Origin: Glutamicibacter creatinolyticus
GTDB lineage: Bacteria; Actinomycetota; Actinomycetes; Actinomycetales; Micrococcaceae
Direction: 5' to 3'
Assembly: GCF_006094275.1 (NCBI RefSeq)
Contig: NZ_CP034412.1
Location: 682,001-746,000, forward strand
DNA length: 64,000 nucleotides
A model generated the notes under the pieces. The model was not told the origin of the DNA, did not search any database, and was given only the letters and a program-made list of their open reading frames with translations. Below are positions 1-9,400 of the stretch, piece after piece. Each line of letters starts with the position of its first letter. Within the stretch, counting starts at the first letter, position 1. A program made the position numbers and the translations under genes.

Positions 1-64
1 CCGCAGTACGCGGCGGCGGGCACCTTGCTTTCAACCGTTTCGGGTCTCGTGGCCGGCCGTAGCC

Positions 65-784
65 CTAGTGTTCGGGGTGGCGGGCGGTGACGCGTTCACC
101 CTCCAGCAGCCGCGGAGTGATTTCAACTCCCGGCCCGACCAACACCAGCGCGTCCCCGGCCTGCCACTGGCCGATGGCAAAGGGCAGCAGCCTTTCCATG
201 CCCAGCTCGCTGGAGACCAGGATCGTTCCCTGCGCCCGGCCCGGGTGGGAGAAGAGCTGCTCGTAGCTGAGCTCGGCGTTGGCGGTGCGCAGCGCGCTCA
301 GGCTGCCGCCGACCGGTTGCGGGTAGTAGTCGTCGGCAAAGGCGCGTACCTCGGTGTTGTAGTCCTCGGCCGGTCCCAGATCCCCGGTGAAGGACAGGGC
401 CAGTGCGGCCAGGTCCACACCCAGCACGTCCGCGCTTGCCGGAATGTGCGCCCCGGCCGGACGGTCGCTGATCCACAACGCGGCGGTGGCGGATTGCGGG
501 TCATCGGGGGTGATGACGGCCGCCCCGTGGTGCCAGGCCGCGACGGCCAGCACCAGGCTCTTCCAGTGGACGGGCAGGTCGAAGACCAGCTCGCTGGCTT
601 CCTGGACGTCGAACAGCTCGGCGAGCAGGTTCGCCGTTTTCGCCACCCAGTTGTCGAAGACCCGTCCGCTCAGTTCAATGCGCTCACCGTCGGCAGAATG
701 CCAGATCAGCCAGGGGGTTGCGTCGGCGCGGCGGGGGCCAAGTAACTTTTCGACGAAAGGTAACGAATTGGTATCGATTGTCAT
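65..784 (-). CDS. TIGR03089 family protein
   Basis: A 239-residue protein of the actinobacterial TIGR03089 family, which resembles a shortened N-terminal piece of an AMP-binding (acyl-adenylate) enzyme; its biochemical role is not established. Visible features are an N-terminal segment ending in WHSADGERIELSG, and AAWHHGAAVITPDD around residues 80-95, as in adenylate-forming enzymes, but no P-loop of the TSGTTG type, so catalysis of adenylation is unlikely. The ATG at 784 is preferred over the TTG four codons upstream because GAGG lies six bases before it. It is transcribed away from whiB, with about 290 bases between them. Family assignment is from recognition of the sequence and its usual place beside the whiB2 locus. 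Confidence 0.75.
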   Translation of the reverse strand: MTIDTNSLPFVEKLLGPRRADATPWLIWHSADGERIELSGRVFDNWVAKTANLLAELFDVQEASELVFDLPVHWKSLVLAVAAWHHGAAVITPDDPQSATAALWISDRPAGAHIPASADVLGVDLAALALSFTGDLGPAEDYNTEVRAFADDYYPQPVGGSLSALRTANAELSYEQLFSHPGRAQGTILVSSELGMERLLPFAIGQWQAGDALVLVGPGVEITPRLLEGERVTARHPEH

Positions 785-1070
785 GCTGAACCTCAATCGC
801 TTGCTGGGAATTCACCGGGAATGCGCGGAAGTGGCGACTCGCCCGGATTGGCGGGGGATTTCTCCGGCGTGTTGTGAAGACACAATGCCGAGATCTGTCC
901 ATAGAATATCCTCCCCGCTTGACTCTCGAGGAGTTACACCGATGTAATTAGATGGTGCGCCGGACGCCGGTAAGAGTTTTTCGATATTTCGATGGACTAA
1001 CCGGAGTCGAGGCGTGTGGCATCGTCAGGATGCCTGAGACGAGACGTGTAGCGAAAGGGTCAACATCACC
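785..1070. promoter_or_regulatory. Divergent intergenic region with whiB promoter candidate
   Basis: The region separates TIGR03089 (minus) from whiB (plus). A sigma-A-like promoter is visible on the plus strand: TTGACT at 919-924 and TGTAAT at 943-948, 18 bases apart, predicting a start near 955 and a leader of about 115 bases before whiB. Upstream, TTGTG-N4-CACAA at 872-885 is a short perfect inverted repeat that could be an operator. The whiB start has a weak AAAGGG about 11 bases before its ATG. Confidence 0.45.
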
Positions 1071-1592
1071 ATGGCGAAGATGGAGCAGGGGTACTCCGAG
1101 TATTCGACATCGGCTGTTGCGTCCGCCCAGTATGGGGTTCAGGGCGCTCCGTCCGATTGGTTTGTCGATCCGCAGGCCGACGGGGCATCGCAGTCCTCCG
1201 TCGCCGCCGATTTGGAGAATGCCGCGGATGCATTCCTGCGTGAACACCAGACCCAGTCGCAGCCGGACGAGGACAACACCGGCTCCTGGGCTCCGGAACT
1301 GGATGAAAACGACCAGATGCGTGAGAGCATTAAGGCTGTCTGGCTGGGAATCGGTGGGGAAGTCGACGAGGGTGAACTCGGTTGGCAGGCCCGTGCGCTG
1401 TGTGCGCAGACCGACCCGGAGGCCTTCTTCCCGGAGAAGGGCGGCTCGACCCGCGACGCCAAGCGTGTCTGCGGGGCCTGTGTGGTCCGCTCCGAATGCC
1501 TGGAGTACGCATTGAGCAATGATGAGCGCTTCGGCATCTGGGGAGGCCTGTCCGAGCGTGAACGTCGTCGTCTACGGAAACGAGCAATCTAA
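1071..1592 (+). CDS. WhiB-family iron-sulfur transcriptional regulator (WhiB2/WhmD type)
   Basis: A cytoplasmic 4Fe-4S regulator of the Wbl family. The four cluster cysteines are C111, C134, C137 and C143 (C-x22-C-x2-C-x5-C), followed by the GIWGG turn at 155-159 and a basic C-terminal stretch GLSERERRRLRKRAI typical of the WhiB2/WhmD branch, which controls septation in mycobacteria. The N-terminal ~85 residues are acidic, glutamine-rich and probably disordered, making it longer than a minimal Wbl protein. Its TAA stop overlaps the predicted start of the downstream glycosyltransferase by one base, so the two are likely translationally coupled. The WhiB2 assignment is based on the C-terminus and on the neighbours (metallopeptidase, DUF3499), which match the mycobacterial whiB2 locus. 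Confidence 0.93.
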   Translation: MAKMEQGYSEYSTSAVASAQYGVQGAPSDWFVDPQADGASQSSVAADLENAADAFLREHQTQSQPDEDNTGSWAPELDENDQMRESIKAVWLGIGGEVDEGELGWQARALCAQTDPEAFFPEKGGSTRDAKRVCGACVVRSECLEYALSNDERFGIWGGLSERERRRLRKRAI

Positions 1593-4500
1593 TTCGCCCG
1601 CAAGTTCATGTCACCGCCATCGTTGCCACGCACGATGGCGCTGACTTTTTACCACGCACTTTAGCCGCGCTGCGCAACCAGTCCCGGCCCATTGAACGGT
1701 TCATCGGGGTTGATGCCAGCTCCACCGACGGCTCCGCCCAGGTGTTGAGCGCCAACCTGCCGTCCAATGCGCTGATCGTCAGGGCGGACAAGCACTCGCT
1801 GGGCCTGTCGGTGGCCGAAGCCGTGGCCAGCCTGCCCGATGCCCGCGCGGATCGCGATGAATGGCTGTGGATCATCCACGACGACTCGATGCCGGCCCCC
1901 GACGCCCTGGAGGCGCTGACCACGGTGGTTGAGGCCAGCGAGTCGGTGACGATCGCCGGGTGCAAGCTGCTGGACATCGACTCCCCGCGACGGCTGATCG
2001 ACGTGGGGCTGAGCACCGACCGCAAGGCGCAGCGGCTGACCATGGTCGACATCGACGAGGTGGACCAGGGCCAGTACGACGCGCGCAGCGACTACTTTGC
2101 GGTCTCCTCGGCCGGCATGTTCATCCGCCGCGACGTGTTCGAGGAGCTGGGCGGCTTTGATCCGGCCCTGCCCGGACGCGGGGACGACATCGACCTGTGC
2201 TGGCGCAACCGTCTGGCCGGTCACCGCGTGGTGGTGGTCCCGGCGGCGAAGATGTACCACCGCACGGACGTGCATGCGGCGCTGGCCGGGCCGAAGGAGG
2301 CCCGCCGCTCCGAGGTCTACCTGCGCCTGAAGCACGCCTCGGCGCCGGCGCTGCCGTTTGTGTGGCTGGGGATCCTGCTGGCCGGGATCGGGCATTTCTT
2401 CCTCTCGCTGCTGGCCAAGGATCCGGGCCATGCGTTCAACCACCTCGGTGCCACGCTGCGCGGGTTGTTCAGCCCGGTGAAGCTGGCCGCCTCCCGGCGC
2501 CAGGCCAAGGCCAGCCGGCGGGTCTCCCGCCACCAGGCGACCCGGCTGATGGTTCCGGCGGTGGAGGTGCGCGAATACCGGCGCAACCTCAGCGCCAAGG
2601 CCGAGGAGCACCAGGTGTTCGGCGACGGCACCGGCGCGGAGCCCGCAGCCGAGCCCAGCGGGGACAACTTCTCCGACTTTGTGCGCATCGCCGGGCCGCC
2701 GAAGACCACCGCGGTCTTCTCCCTGATTCTTTCCCTGCTGCTGACCACCGGCGTCTCGCTGGTGGCGTGGCGTTCGCTGCTCGGCGCCCAGGCCCTGGGC
2801 GGCGGGGCGCTCAAGCCGTTGTCGCTGAGCCTGAGCGAGATTTCCCGCAACGCCTTTGGCTGGTGGCAGCCGGCCGGCAGCGGCCTGGGGGCCGCACCGG
2901 ATAACACCGACCTGCTGTACTGGCTGCTTTCCGCGCTCAGCTTCGACCACGCCAACCAGGCCAGCGCGGTGCTGCTGCTGGCCGCGATGCCGCTGGCCGC
3001 CCTGTTCGCCTGGTTCGGCGCCGGGGCGCTTTCCCGCTCCCGGGCGGTGCGCTTTGTGCTCAGCCTGTTCTGGGGCCTGTCCCCGGTGCTGTTCTCCGCC
3101 CTGGCCTCCGGCCGGGTGGGCGCGGCGCTGATCCATGTGCTGTTGCCGCTGCTGTTCCTGGCGGTGCTGCGCGCGCTGAAGGCCGGGATCGGGCATGAGC
3201 CCACGGCCGGTGCCGCCGGGATTTCCAACGCCTCGGCGTGGACCGCCTCGGCCTGCGCGGCCCTGCTGCTGTTCGTGATTTCGGCCGGGTCCTTCCCGTT
3301 CTTCCTGCTGTTGTGCGTGCTGCTGTACCTGGTGGCCATCACCCGCGCCCGCCAGGCGCGCACCCTGTGGTGGGTGCCGCTGCCGGCGCTGGTGTGGAAC
3401 CTGCCGCTGCTGTTGGAGGCGCTGGGCAACCCGCGCCTGCTGTTCACCGAGCCGGGCGTGCCTTCCGCGTTCACCCCGGCCGCCCCGTGGCAGCAGCTGC
3501 TGGGCTTCCCGGAGGCGTTTGACGCCGCCGGCACCCCTCTGGGCTTCGGCTTCCTGCCCGAGGGCCCGTGGGCGCTGGTGCTGGCCCTGCTGGTCGGCGC
3601 CCCACTGGTGGCGCTGGCCGTGGTGGGCACCATCGGCAGCGCCGCCACCGGCCAGCGCACCCTGCGTTCGAACTGCCGGATGATGGTGCTCGGTGCCCTG
3701 CTGTCACTCGTCGCCGGGTGGGGGATTGGCTTCATCCCGGTGGGCATCGACTCGCAGCAGACGGTCAGCGCCTACACCGGCCCGTTTGTCTCACTGACAG
3801 TGTTCGCCCTGCTGGCTGCGGCGGCCAACGCGGTCGCCGCATTGCGCGCCGAACACCACGCCCACGGGCACCGGGCCCGCGGCGCCGCGCCGACCCTGAA
3901 GCTGCTGGCCGTGTGCTCCGCGGTGAGCGTGGTGGCCTGCGGTGCGGTGGCCGTGGCCGCCACCCTGGATGTGCCGGCCCCACAGCAGTCCCCGACCGCC
4001 CTGGTGGCCGGGCAGCAGGTGCACGCCTCGGCTGAACGCAGCATCCCGGCCACGGCCGCCGATGCCGGACGCGGCCCGCTGCAGGAGCGCACCCTGGTGC
4101 TGCGCCAGCGGGCGGATGGCAGCATCGACAGTGAACTGGTCTCCGGGGCCGGGCAAAGCCTGGACTCGCTCAGCCGCAGCTCCCAGGTGGCGCAGCTGAC
4201 CGGTTCGCTGCTGCACCCTGAACGCAATGAGAATTCGGTGCCGCAGGACCTGCAGCGCCAGGCCGTGGCGATGTTGCTGGCCGATTCGACCGTGGACGCC
4301 CGGGAAAACCTGCGCCAGCTTGGCGTCGGGTATGTGGTGCTGGACCAGGCCGGGGAACCCTCGGCCATGGTGCGCACCCTGGACGCCGCCAGCGGCCTGG
4401 CCGCCATCGGGCAGACCGACAGCGGCTGGCTGTGGCGGGTGACCTACGATGACGCGGTGGACGCCGGTACCGGATTCGCCCGCCTGGTCGCCGAGGACGG

Positions 4501-5083
4501 CAGCGTGCAGGTGCTCGACAGCCGCCGCGGCACCCTGCGCGACGTGCAGATTCCGGCCGCGCAGCAGCCGCGCACCCTGGTGCTGGCCACCGGTGTGGAC
4601 AGCCGCTTCAACGCCAGCCTGGACGGGCAGCAGCTGCGCCCGGTGACCTACCCGCAGGACGGGGAACAACGCTGGGCGCAGGCGTTCGAGGTGCCCGCCC
4701 AGGGCGGGGCACTGAACGTCGGCTACCAGCAGCTGCTGGCCGTGCCGCTGCTGGTGCTCGGCGCGGTGGTGCTGCTGGTGACCGGGCTGCTGGCCATCCC
4801 GGTCCCGGCCGGGCGCCGGCTCTCCGGATACCGGGATGCCGACTTCCGTTTCCGTGAGGAACCGGTATCGGTGGGCACTGCGCACGGTGCCACCGTGGCC
4901 CCGCAGCGCCCGGAGCCGACGATGCACGCCGAGCAGCTGGAGGAACCGGCCCCGCAGCTGGTGCCCGACACCCCGCTCAGCCGACGCCAGGCCCGGGAGC
5001 GCCAGCGTGAGCTGCGCGACCAGCTGGCCCCGAAGGCCAGTGACCGGTTGTCCGATTCCAGCGTTGAGCAGGAGAAGAAATAG
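1592..5083 (+). CDS. Large membrane glycosyltransferase, family 2 (non-canonical start proposed)
   Basis: About 1163 residues: a GT-A family 2 domain (roughly 1-250) followed by a long multi-spanning membrane region (many hydrophobic segments, about 275-760), a periplasmic-type domain, a last hydrophobic helix near 1050 and a charged cytosolic tail rich in Arg and Gln. GT2 hallmarks are VTAIVATHDG at the start, VDASSTDGS, HDDS near 96-99 and DIDLCW near 200. The first canonical start codon in frame is GTG 1742, but this would remove the first beta strand and nucleotide-binding segment; the reading frame is open back to 1562. ATT at 1592, overlapping the whiB stop by one base, is the best upstream initiator candidate. 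Probably transfers sugars to a lipid-linked or cell-envelope acceptor. It overlaps DUF5719 by one base (TAGTG). Confidence 0.85.
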   Translation: MRPQVHVTAIVATHDGADFLPRTLAALRNQSRPIERFIGVDASSTDGSAQVLSANLPSNALIVRADKHSLGLSVAEAVASLPDARADRDEWLWIIHDDSMPAPDALEALTTVVEASESVTIAGCKLLDIDSPRRLIDVGLSTDRKAQRLTMVDIDEVDQGQYDARSDYFAVSSAGMFIRRDVFEELGGFDPALPGRGDDIDLCWRNRLAGHRVVVVPAAKMYHRTDVHAALAGPKEARRSEVYLRLKHASAPALPFVWLGILLAGIGHFFLSLLAKDPGHAFNHLGATLRGLFSPVKLAASRRQAKASRRVSRHQATRLMVPAVEVREYRRNLSAKAEEHQVFGDGTGAEPAAEPSGDNFSDFVRIAGPPKTTAVFSLILSLLLTTGVSLVAWRSLLGAQALGGGALKPLSLSLSEISRNAFGWWQPAGSGLGAAPDNTDLLYWLLSALSFDHANQASAVLLLAAMPLAALFAWFGAGALSRSRAVRFVLSLFWGLSPVLFSALASGRVGAALIHVLLPLLFLAVLRALKAGIGHEPTAGAAGISNASAWTASACAALLLFVISAGSFPFFLLLCVLLYLVAITRARQARTLWWVPLPALVWNLPLLLEALGNPRLLFTEPGVPSAFTPAAPWQQLLGFPEAFDAAGTPLGFGFLPEGPWALVLALLVGAPLVALAVVGTIGSAATGQRTLRSNCRMMVLGALLSLVAGWGIGFIPVGIDSQQTVSAYTGPFVSLTVFALLAAAANAVAALRAEHHAHGHRARGAAPTLKLLAVCSAVSVVACGAVAVAATLDVPAPQQSPTALVAGQQVHASAERSIPATAADAGRGPLQERTLVLRQRADGSIDSELVSGAGQSLDSLSRSSQVAQLTGSLLHPERNENSVPQDLQRQAVAMLLADSTVDARENLRQLGVGYVVLDQAGEPSAMVRTLDAASGLAAIGQTDSGWLWRVTYDDAVDAGTGFARLVAEDGSVQVLDSRRGTLRDVQIPAAQQPRTLVLATGVDSRFNASLDGQQLRPVTYPQDGEQRWAQAFEVPAQGGALNVGYQQLLAVPLLVLGAVVLLVTGLLAIPVPAGRRLSGYRDADFRFREEPVSVGTAHGATVAPQRPEPTMHAEQLEEPAPQLVPDTPLSRRQARERQRELRDQLAPKASDRLSDSSVEQEKK

Positions 5084-7581
5084 TGGCTGACGAATCGAAG
5101 AAGCCGATGGACGACCAGCCGAACACCGGGCGGGAGGACAACGCCAAGGGAGCGCAGGGAACCCCGGCCCCGAAGCCGGCTTCCGGCGCGCTGCCCGAAC
5201 CCAAGCCGGCGGCCCCCCAACCGGTTACCGAGGCCAGCGGGTCCCACCGCGCCGCCGAGCCCGGTGCGGGTGCCGGCGCACCCGAGGGCGACGCGCCGAG
5301 CCCCGCCGAACTCAAGCGCCGGGCCAAGGCGGAGGCCAAGGCCGAGAAGAAGGCGCAGAAGCTGCGCCAGAAGCGGGAGAAGGCGCGCGGGCGCACCCGG
5401 GGCAACGAGCCGAACGAGGCATCTGCCGCCGGCAGCGCAGCAGAACCCGCGAAGAAGCCCGCGCAGCGCCAGCCGCAGGCCACGGATCCGGCTTCGGCAC
5501 CCGCAAAGCCCTCCGGCCCACAGCCCGGGACCGCCCAGGCGGGCACGGATCGCCCCCAGACCAGCACGCCCGAGGGCGCCGGACCCGGAGCCGCGGGCAC
5601 ACCCGCGAGCCCGGTGCCCAAGCCGGCCGACGCCTCTGACGCCGCCCCGGCCCAGCCCGGCGGGCCGGCGCGGGCCACGGAGCACGCGCACAAGCCGGCG
5701 TCCACCGATGCAGCGTCCGCTCCGGAGCGGTCCGCCACGGGCAAGGACGCGGGCAACACCGCGGGGTCCGGTGCCGCCGCGGGCAGCGCCGCCGGGGCCC
5801 AGGCCGCCAGCGGCGCCGCCGCCCAACAGAAGCCGACCGCTTCGGACACCCGGGGCGAAAGCGCCGGCACGACTGGAGCCCAGCCCGGAACCCCCGTCCC
5901 GCAGGCGACGGCGGCCGGTGCCGCCGCCACCGACCTGGATTCGAAGGCGGCCAAGCGCCGCCGCAAGCGGGAGAAGGCGCAGGCCGCCGCGGCCCGCGAC
6001 AGCCGGCACTCCGGACGGCGCAAGGCCGGGGCGGTGGCCGGCAGCACCCTGGTGGTGCTCCTGGCCGGCGGCGCCGTCGCGGCGGGATCGCTGTTCGCCC
6101 CGCAGGCCGAACCGGGCAAACTGCCCAGCGCGGTCACCAGCCTGCCAGCGGGGGACAGCGTGTACACCTGCCCGCAGGTGCCGCAGCTGCTCAAGGGCGT
6201 GGACGGCACCGACCCGCAGTTCGCCCCGGGCGCCAAGGACGTGTCCACCACCATCCGCAGCGCCGTGGTCTCGGACCTGGCCAAGCGCATCCCGGGATCC
6301 GGGCTCGGTGAGCTGGGCCAGGACGAATCCCGCCAGCTGACCAAGCGCATCCCGGACGAGCAGGCCCGCGAGGCCCGCGGTTCGGATGACCAGGGCCTGA
6401 CCGGGCGCACCGCCCAGGTGGGCAACACCGCGAACCTGGACCCGCTGCAGGTGCTGCGCATCCAGCCGCTGGGGGATCTGCCCTCCATCGGCAGCGGGCT
6501 GCGCAGCTACCAGGCCAAGGACGGGGACCTGGCCGGGTTGGCCGCGGGCAACTGTGTTGCCGCCGCGTCGAACTGGCGGTTCACCGGCCTGCAGACCACC
6601 ACTGGCAGCTCCTCGGTGCTGCACCTGGCCAACCCGACCTCCACCACCGCCCAGGTCTCCATTGAGCTGCGCGGTCCGCAGGGGCTGGTCGACACCTCCA
6701 CGCTGCAGGAAATCGTGCTGGCCCCCGGGGCGAGCCGGGCCATCGTGCTCGGCGGCTACGCGCAGGGCCAGGAGTCGGTCTCCGCGAACATCCGCTCGCT
6801 GGGCGGGAAGATCACCGCCAGCATCCAGCAGTCCGCGCTGCGCGGGCTGACCCCCTCGGGGGTGGACTTCGTCGCGGCCAGCGCCCCGGCGGCCAACACC
6901 CAGGTGATCCCCGGGGTGTGGATCGATGAGAAGTCGAACATCGACGAACTGACCGCAGATGCTGCGGCGAAGAACCTGGTGCCGCAGCTGCACGTGTCCG
7001 CCACCGGCGCCGCCGGGGCCGGGTTCAGCGTCAAGGTGCTCGACGAGCGCGGCGAGGTCGCCGCGAAGTTCGATGACCACCTGGCCGTCGCCTCGAACGC
7101 CACCTCGATCGTGGACCTGCGCCAGCTGGACTCCGGGTACTACACCGTGGTGGTGGAGGCCGATGACCCGGTGACCGCCGCGGTGCGCATGGTGCGCGGA
7201 AAGAACCCGAAGGACTCCTCGGACACCGCCTGGGCCAGCAGCTCCCAGCCGCTGGTGGGCAACCAGGTGACCCCGCTTTCGGCCCACGGCAACGCGACCT
7301 TCACGATCGCCGCCCCGCAGGGTGAAGCCACCGTCAACGCCGTGGTGATCTCCAAGGACGGGTCGATGGCCGAAGGCCAGGAGCTGAAGGTGCCCGCCGG
7401 CACCTCACGCACCTTCAAGCCCACCGACGTTTCCGAAGACGCCCAGGCGGTGCTGTTCCAGGCCGACGCGGACGCCTACATTGCCCAGACCCTGCTCGGC
7501 TCGGACCGTTCGGTCAGCTGGGCGAAGATGCCGCCGGCCAGCGTCGGCAGCGAAGGCATCGTGGTGAACGTCGGGGACTAG
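5083..7581 (+). CDS. DUF5719 family membrane-anchored protein
   Basis: An 832-residue protein of unknown function that accompanies the WhiB2-linked glycosyltransferase in Micrococcales. Residues 1-315 are low-complexity, Ala/Pro/Gly/Lys-rich and presumably cytosolic and disordered, with two highly basic blocks (about 75-105 and 287-315). A single transmembrane helix follows (about 317-340), and the C-terminal ~490 residues form a secreted beta-rich DUF5719 domain. GTG 5083 overlaps the preceding TAG stop by one base and has a good upstream CAGGAGAAG. It is probably made with the glycosyltransferase and may act with it at the envelope; that is inferred from coupling alone. Confidence 0.8.
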   Translation: MADESKKPMDDQPNTGREDNAKGAQGTPAPKPASGALPEPKPAAPQPVTEASGSHRAAEPGAGAGAPEGDAPSPAELKRRAKAEAKAEKKAQKLRQKREKARGRTRGNEPNEASAAGSAAEPAKKPAQRQPQATDPASAPAKPSGPQPGTAQAGTDRPQTSTPEGAGPGAAGTPASPVPKPADASDAAPAQPGGPARATEHAHKPASTDAASAPERSATGKDAGNTAGSGAAAGSAAGAQAASGAAAQQKPTASDTRGESAGTTGAQPGTPVPQATAAGAAATDLDSKAAKRRRKREKAQAAAARDSRHSGRRKAGAVAGSTLVVLLAGGAVAAGSLFAPQAEPGKLPSAVTSLPAGDSVYTCPQVPQLLKGVDGTDPQFAPGAKDVSTTIRSAVVSDLAKRIPGSGLGELGQDESRQLTKRIPDEQAREARGSDDQGLTGRTAQVGNTANLDPLQVLRIQPLGDLPSIGSGLRSYQAKDGDLAGLAAGNCVAAASNWRFTGLQTTTGSSSVLHLANPTSTTAQVSIELRGPQGLVDTSTLQEIVLAPGASRAIVLGGYAQGQESVSANIRSLGGKITASIQQSALRGLTPSGVDFVAASAPAANTQVIPGVWIDEKSNIDELTADAAAKNLVPQLHVSATGAAGAGFSVKVLDERGEVAAKFDDHLAVASNATSIVDLRQLDSGYYTVVVEADDPVTAAVRMVRGKNPKDSSDTAWASSSQPLVGNQVTPLSAHGNATFTIAAPQGEATVNAVVISKDGSMAEGQELKVPAGTSRTFKPTDVSEDAQAVLFQADADAYIAQTLLGSDRSVSWAKMPPASVGSEGIVVNVGD

Positions 7582-7596
7582 CCGCCACCAACGATT

Positions 7597-7643
7597 GAAC
7601 CCCGGCCGGCAGGACCCCACACGGTCGCTGCCGGCCGGGGTTC
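7597..7643. terminator. Rho-independent terminator-like hairpin after DUF5719
   Basis: A perfect 16-bp inverted repeat (7597-7612 with 7628-7643, GC-rich, arms beginning GAACCCCGG) with a 15-base loop just after the DUF5719 stop. There is no long T-run, as is common in high-GC Gram-positives. It probably ends the whiB-glycosyltransferase-DUF5719 transcript. Confidence 0.7.
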
Positions 7644-7765
7644 TGTGTATTGTGCCCCGCCCGGACGCACTGCCGCTGGCGCGGGCCCCGGTTCCAAGGC
7701 TACTGACAGGAAAACTCCGCGCACCGCCCACGGTGGCATAAGCTGGCCGCCGAAAGGTGGTAGAC

Positions 7766-9391
7766 ATGGCCGATGTAGCCGAACTCAAGCGCCTGGCCCG
7801 CGAGGTCTTCGGGTGGGAATCCTTCCGCGCGGACCAGCTGAAGGCCATCAAGGCCGCCGTGGATGGACGGGATGTGCTGGCGGTGATGCCCACCGGCTAC
7901 GGCAAGTCCGCGATCTACCAGGTGGCCGGGATGGCGTTGGAGGGACTGGTGGTGGTCGTCTCCCCGCTGATCGCGCTGCAGTCCGACCAGCTGGAGGACA
8001 TCAACGCCCTGCCCGGTAGCGTGCGGGCGGTGGCGGTGAACTCCGCGGCCACCGAGAAGCAGCAGCGCCAGGCCTGGCAGGACGCGGCCGAGGCAAAGAT
8101 CAAGTTCCTCTTCCTGGCCCCCGAACAGCTGGCCAAGGACGAGGTGATCGACCGGCTGATGAAGCTGAAGCCGGCATTGTTCGTGGTTGACGAGGCGCAC
8201 TGCGTCTCCGCCTGGGGCTATGACTTCCGGCCCGACTACCTGCGCCTGGGGGCGCTGAAGGATTCGATCGGCGGGCCGGGCACCGTGGCGCTGACCGCCA
8301 CCGCCTCCGCCCCGGTGCGTGAGGAAATCGTGGAACGGCTGCGGCTGAAGGACGCCCTGGTGATCGCCGAGGGCTTCGACCGTCCCAACCTGCGCCTGGA
8401 GGTCAACCGGCACCACGAGGACGGGCAGAAGCGGGCGGCGGTGCTTGAGCAGGTCGCAGCGCTGCCGCGCCCCGGACTGGTGTACGTCTCCACCCGCAAG
8501 GACACCGAGCTGTACGCCGCGGAACTAAACGACCGGGGCCTGCGCGCGGCCGCCTACCATGCCGGGCGCAACCGCGGGGACCGGCAGGCGGTGCACAACG
8601 ACTTTTTGGACGGAAACCTGGACGTGGTGGTGGCGACCACCGCCTTCGGGATGGGAATCGACAAGCCCAACGTGCGTTTCGTGGTGCACGGGGACATCCC
8701 CGGCTCCCTGGACAGCTACTACCAGGAAATCGGCCGGGCCGGCCGGGACGGGGAAGCGGCGCGGGCGATCCTGCACTACCGCTCCGAGGACCTGGGGCTG
8801 CAGACCTTCTTCGGGGCCCACCACGCGGACCCGGAGGAGGTGCGCCGGGTGCTCACCGCCCTGCATGGGGCCGGGCGGCGGGTCAAGCCCTCAACCCTGA
8901 AGCGGGAGCTGGCCGGGCAGTTCTCCGCCCGGAAGGTCACCAATCTGGTGAACCTGCTCGAATCGGCCGGGGTGGTGCGCACCCGGCGCAACCTGGTGAT
9001 CGCCGAACCGGGCCCGGAGGTGGACCAGGCGGTCGAGCAGGCGGTGGAATCGGCCGAGACCCGGATCCGGATCGAGCGTTCCCGCCTGGAGATGATGCGC
9101 GGCTACGCGGAGACCGAGGGGTGCCGGCGCCAGTACCTGCTGGGCTACTTCGGCGATGAGCTGGAAAACCCGTGCGGCAACTGCGACAACTGCCTGGCCG
9201 GCACGGCGCAGGACCTGAGCGAGGCCGATGAGAGCTTCCCGCTGAACGAACCGGTCATCCACGAGCAGTGGGGCAGCGGGATCGTGATGAGCAGCGAACA
9301 GGACCGGCTGACCGTGCTGTTCGAGGAGGAAGGCTACAAGACGCTGTCCAAGGATGTCATCGACGAGACCGGGGTGCTGCGCCGGCAATAG
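7766..9391 (+). CDS. recQ: RecQ-family ATP-dependent DNA helicase
   Basis: A 541-residue SF2 helicase that unwinds DNA 3' to 5' using ATP, in recombination and repair. Motif I MPTGYGKS is near residues 41-48, the DEAH box with CVSAW follows near 136, TATA (motif III) is near 180, and QEIGRAGRDG (motif VI) lies around 325. The RecQ-C zinc-binding region has the cysteines of CRRQYLLGYFGDELENPCG and NCDNC. The ordinary HRDC domain is absent, so it is a short RecQ type common in actinobacteria; the final ~60 residues hold a small extra domain (GSGIVMSSEQDRLTVLFEE). ATG 7766 is chosen over GTG 7757 because GAAAGGTGG precedes it. It is flanked by a terminator upstream and converges with the metallopeptidase gene. 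Confidence 0.92.
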   Translation: MADVAELKRLAREVFGWESFRADQLKAIKAAVDGRDVLAVMPTGYGKSAIYQVAGMALEGLVVVVSPLIALQSDQLEDINALPGSVRAVAVNSAATEKQQRQAWQDAAEAKIKFLFLAPEQLAKDEVIDRLMKLKPALFVVDEAHCVSAWGYDFRPDYLRLGALKDSIGGPGTVALTATASAPVREEIVERLRLKDALVIAEGFDRPNLRLEVNRHHEDGQKRAAVLEQVAALPRPGLVYVSTRKDTELYAAELNDRGLRAAAYHAGRNRGDRQAVHNDFLDGNLDVVVATTAFGMGIDKPNVRFVVHGDIPGSLDSYYQEIGRAGRDGEAARAILHYRSEDLGLQTFFGAHHADPEEVRRVLTALHGAGRRVKPSTLKRELAGQFSARKVTNLVNLLESAGVVRTRRNLVIAEPGPEVDQAVEQAVESAETRIRIERSRLEMMRGYAETEGCRRQYLLGYFGDELENPCGNCDNCLAGTAQDLSEADESFPLNEPVIHEQWGSGIVMSSEQDRLTVLFEEEGYKTLSKDVIDETGVLRRQ

Positions 9392-9400
9392 CCCGGGGCG

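Noticed and set aside
1-64. End of a gene at the left edge
   Set aside because: Only about 60 bases are visible and no recognisable protein end can be read in any frame.
874-889. CRP/FNR-type operator upstream of whiB
   Set aside because: TTGTG-N4-CACAA has the wrong half-site spacing for a CRP-family site; kept only as an unnamed inverted repeat.
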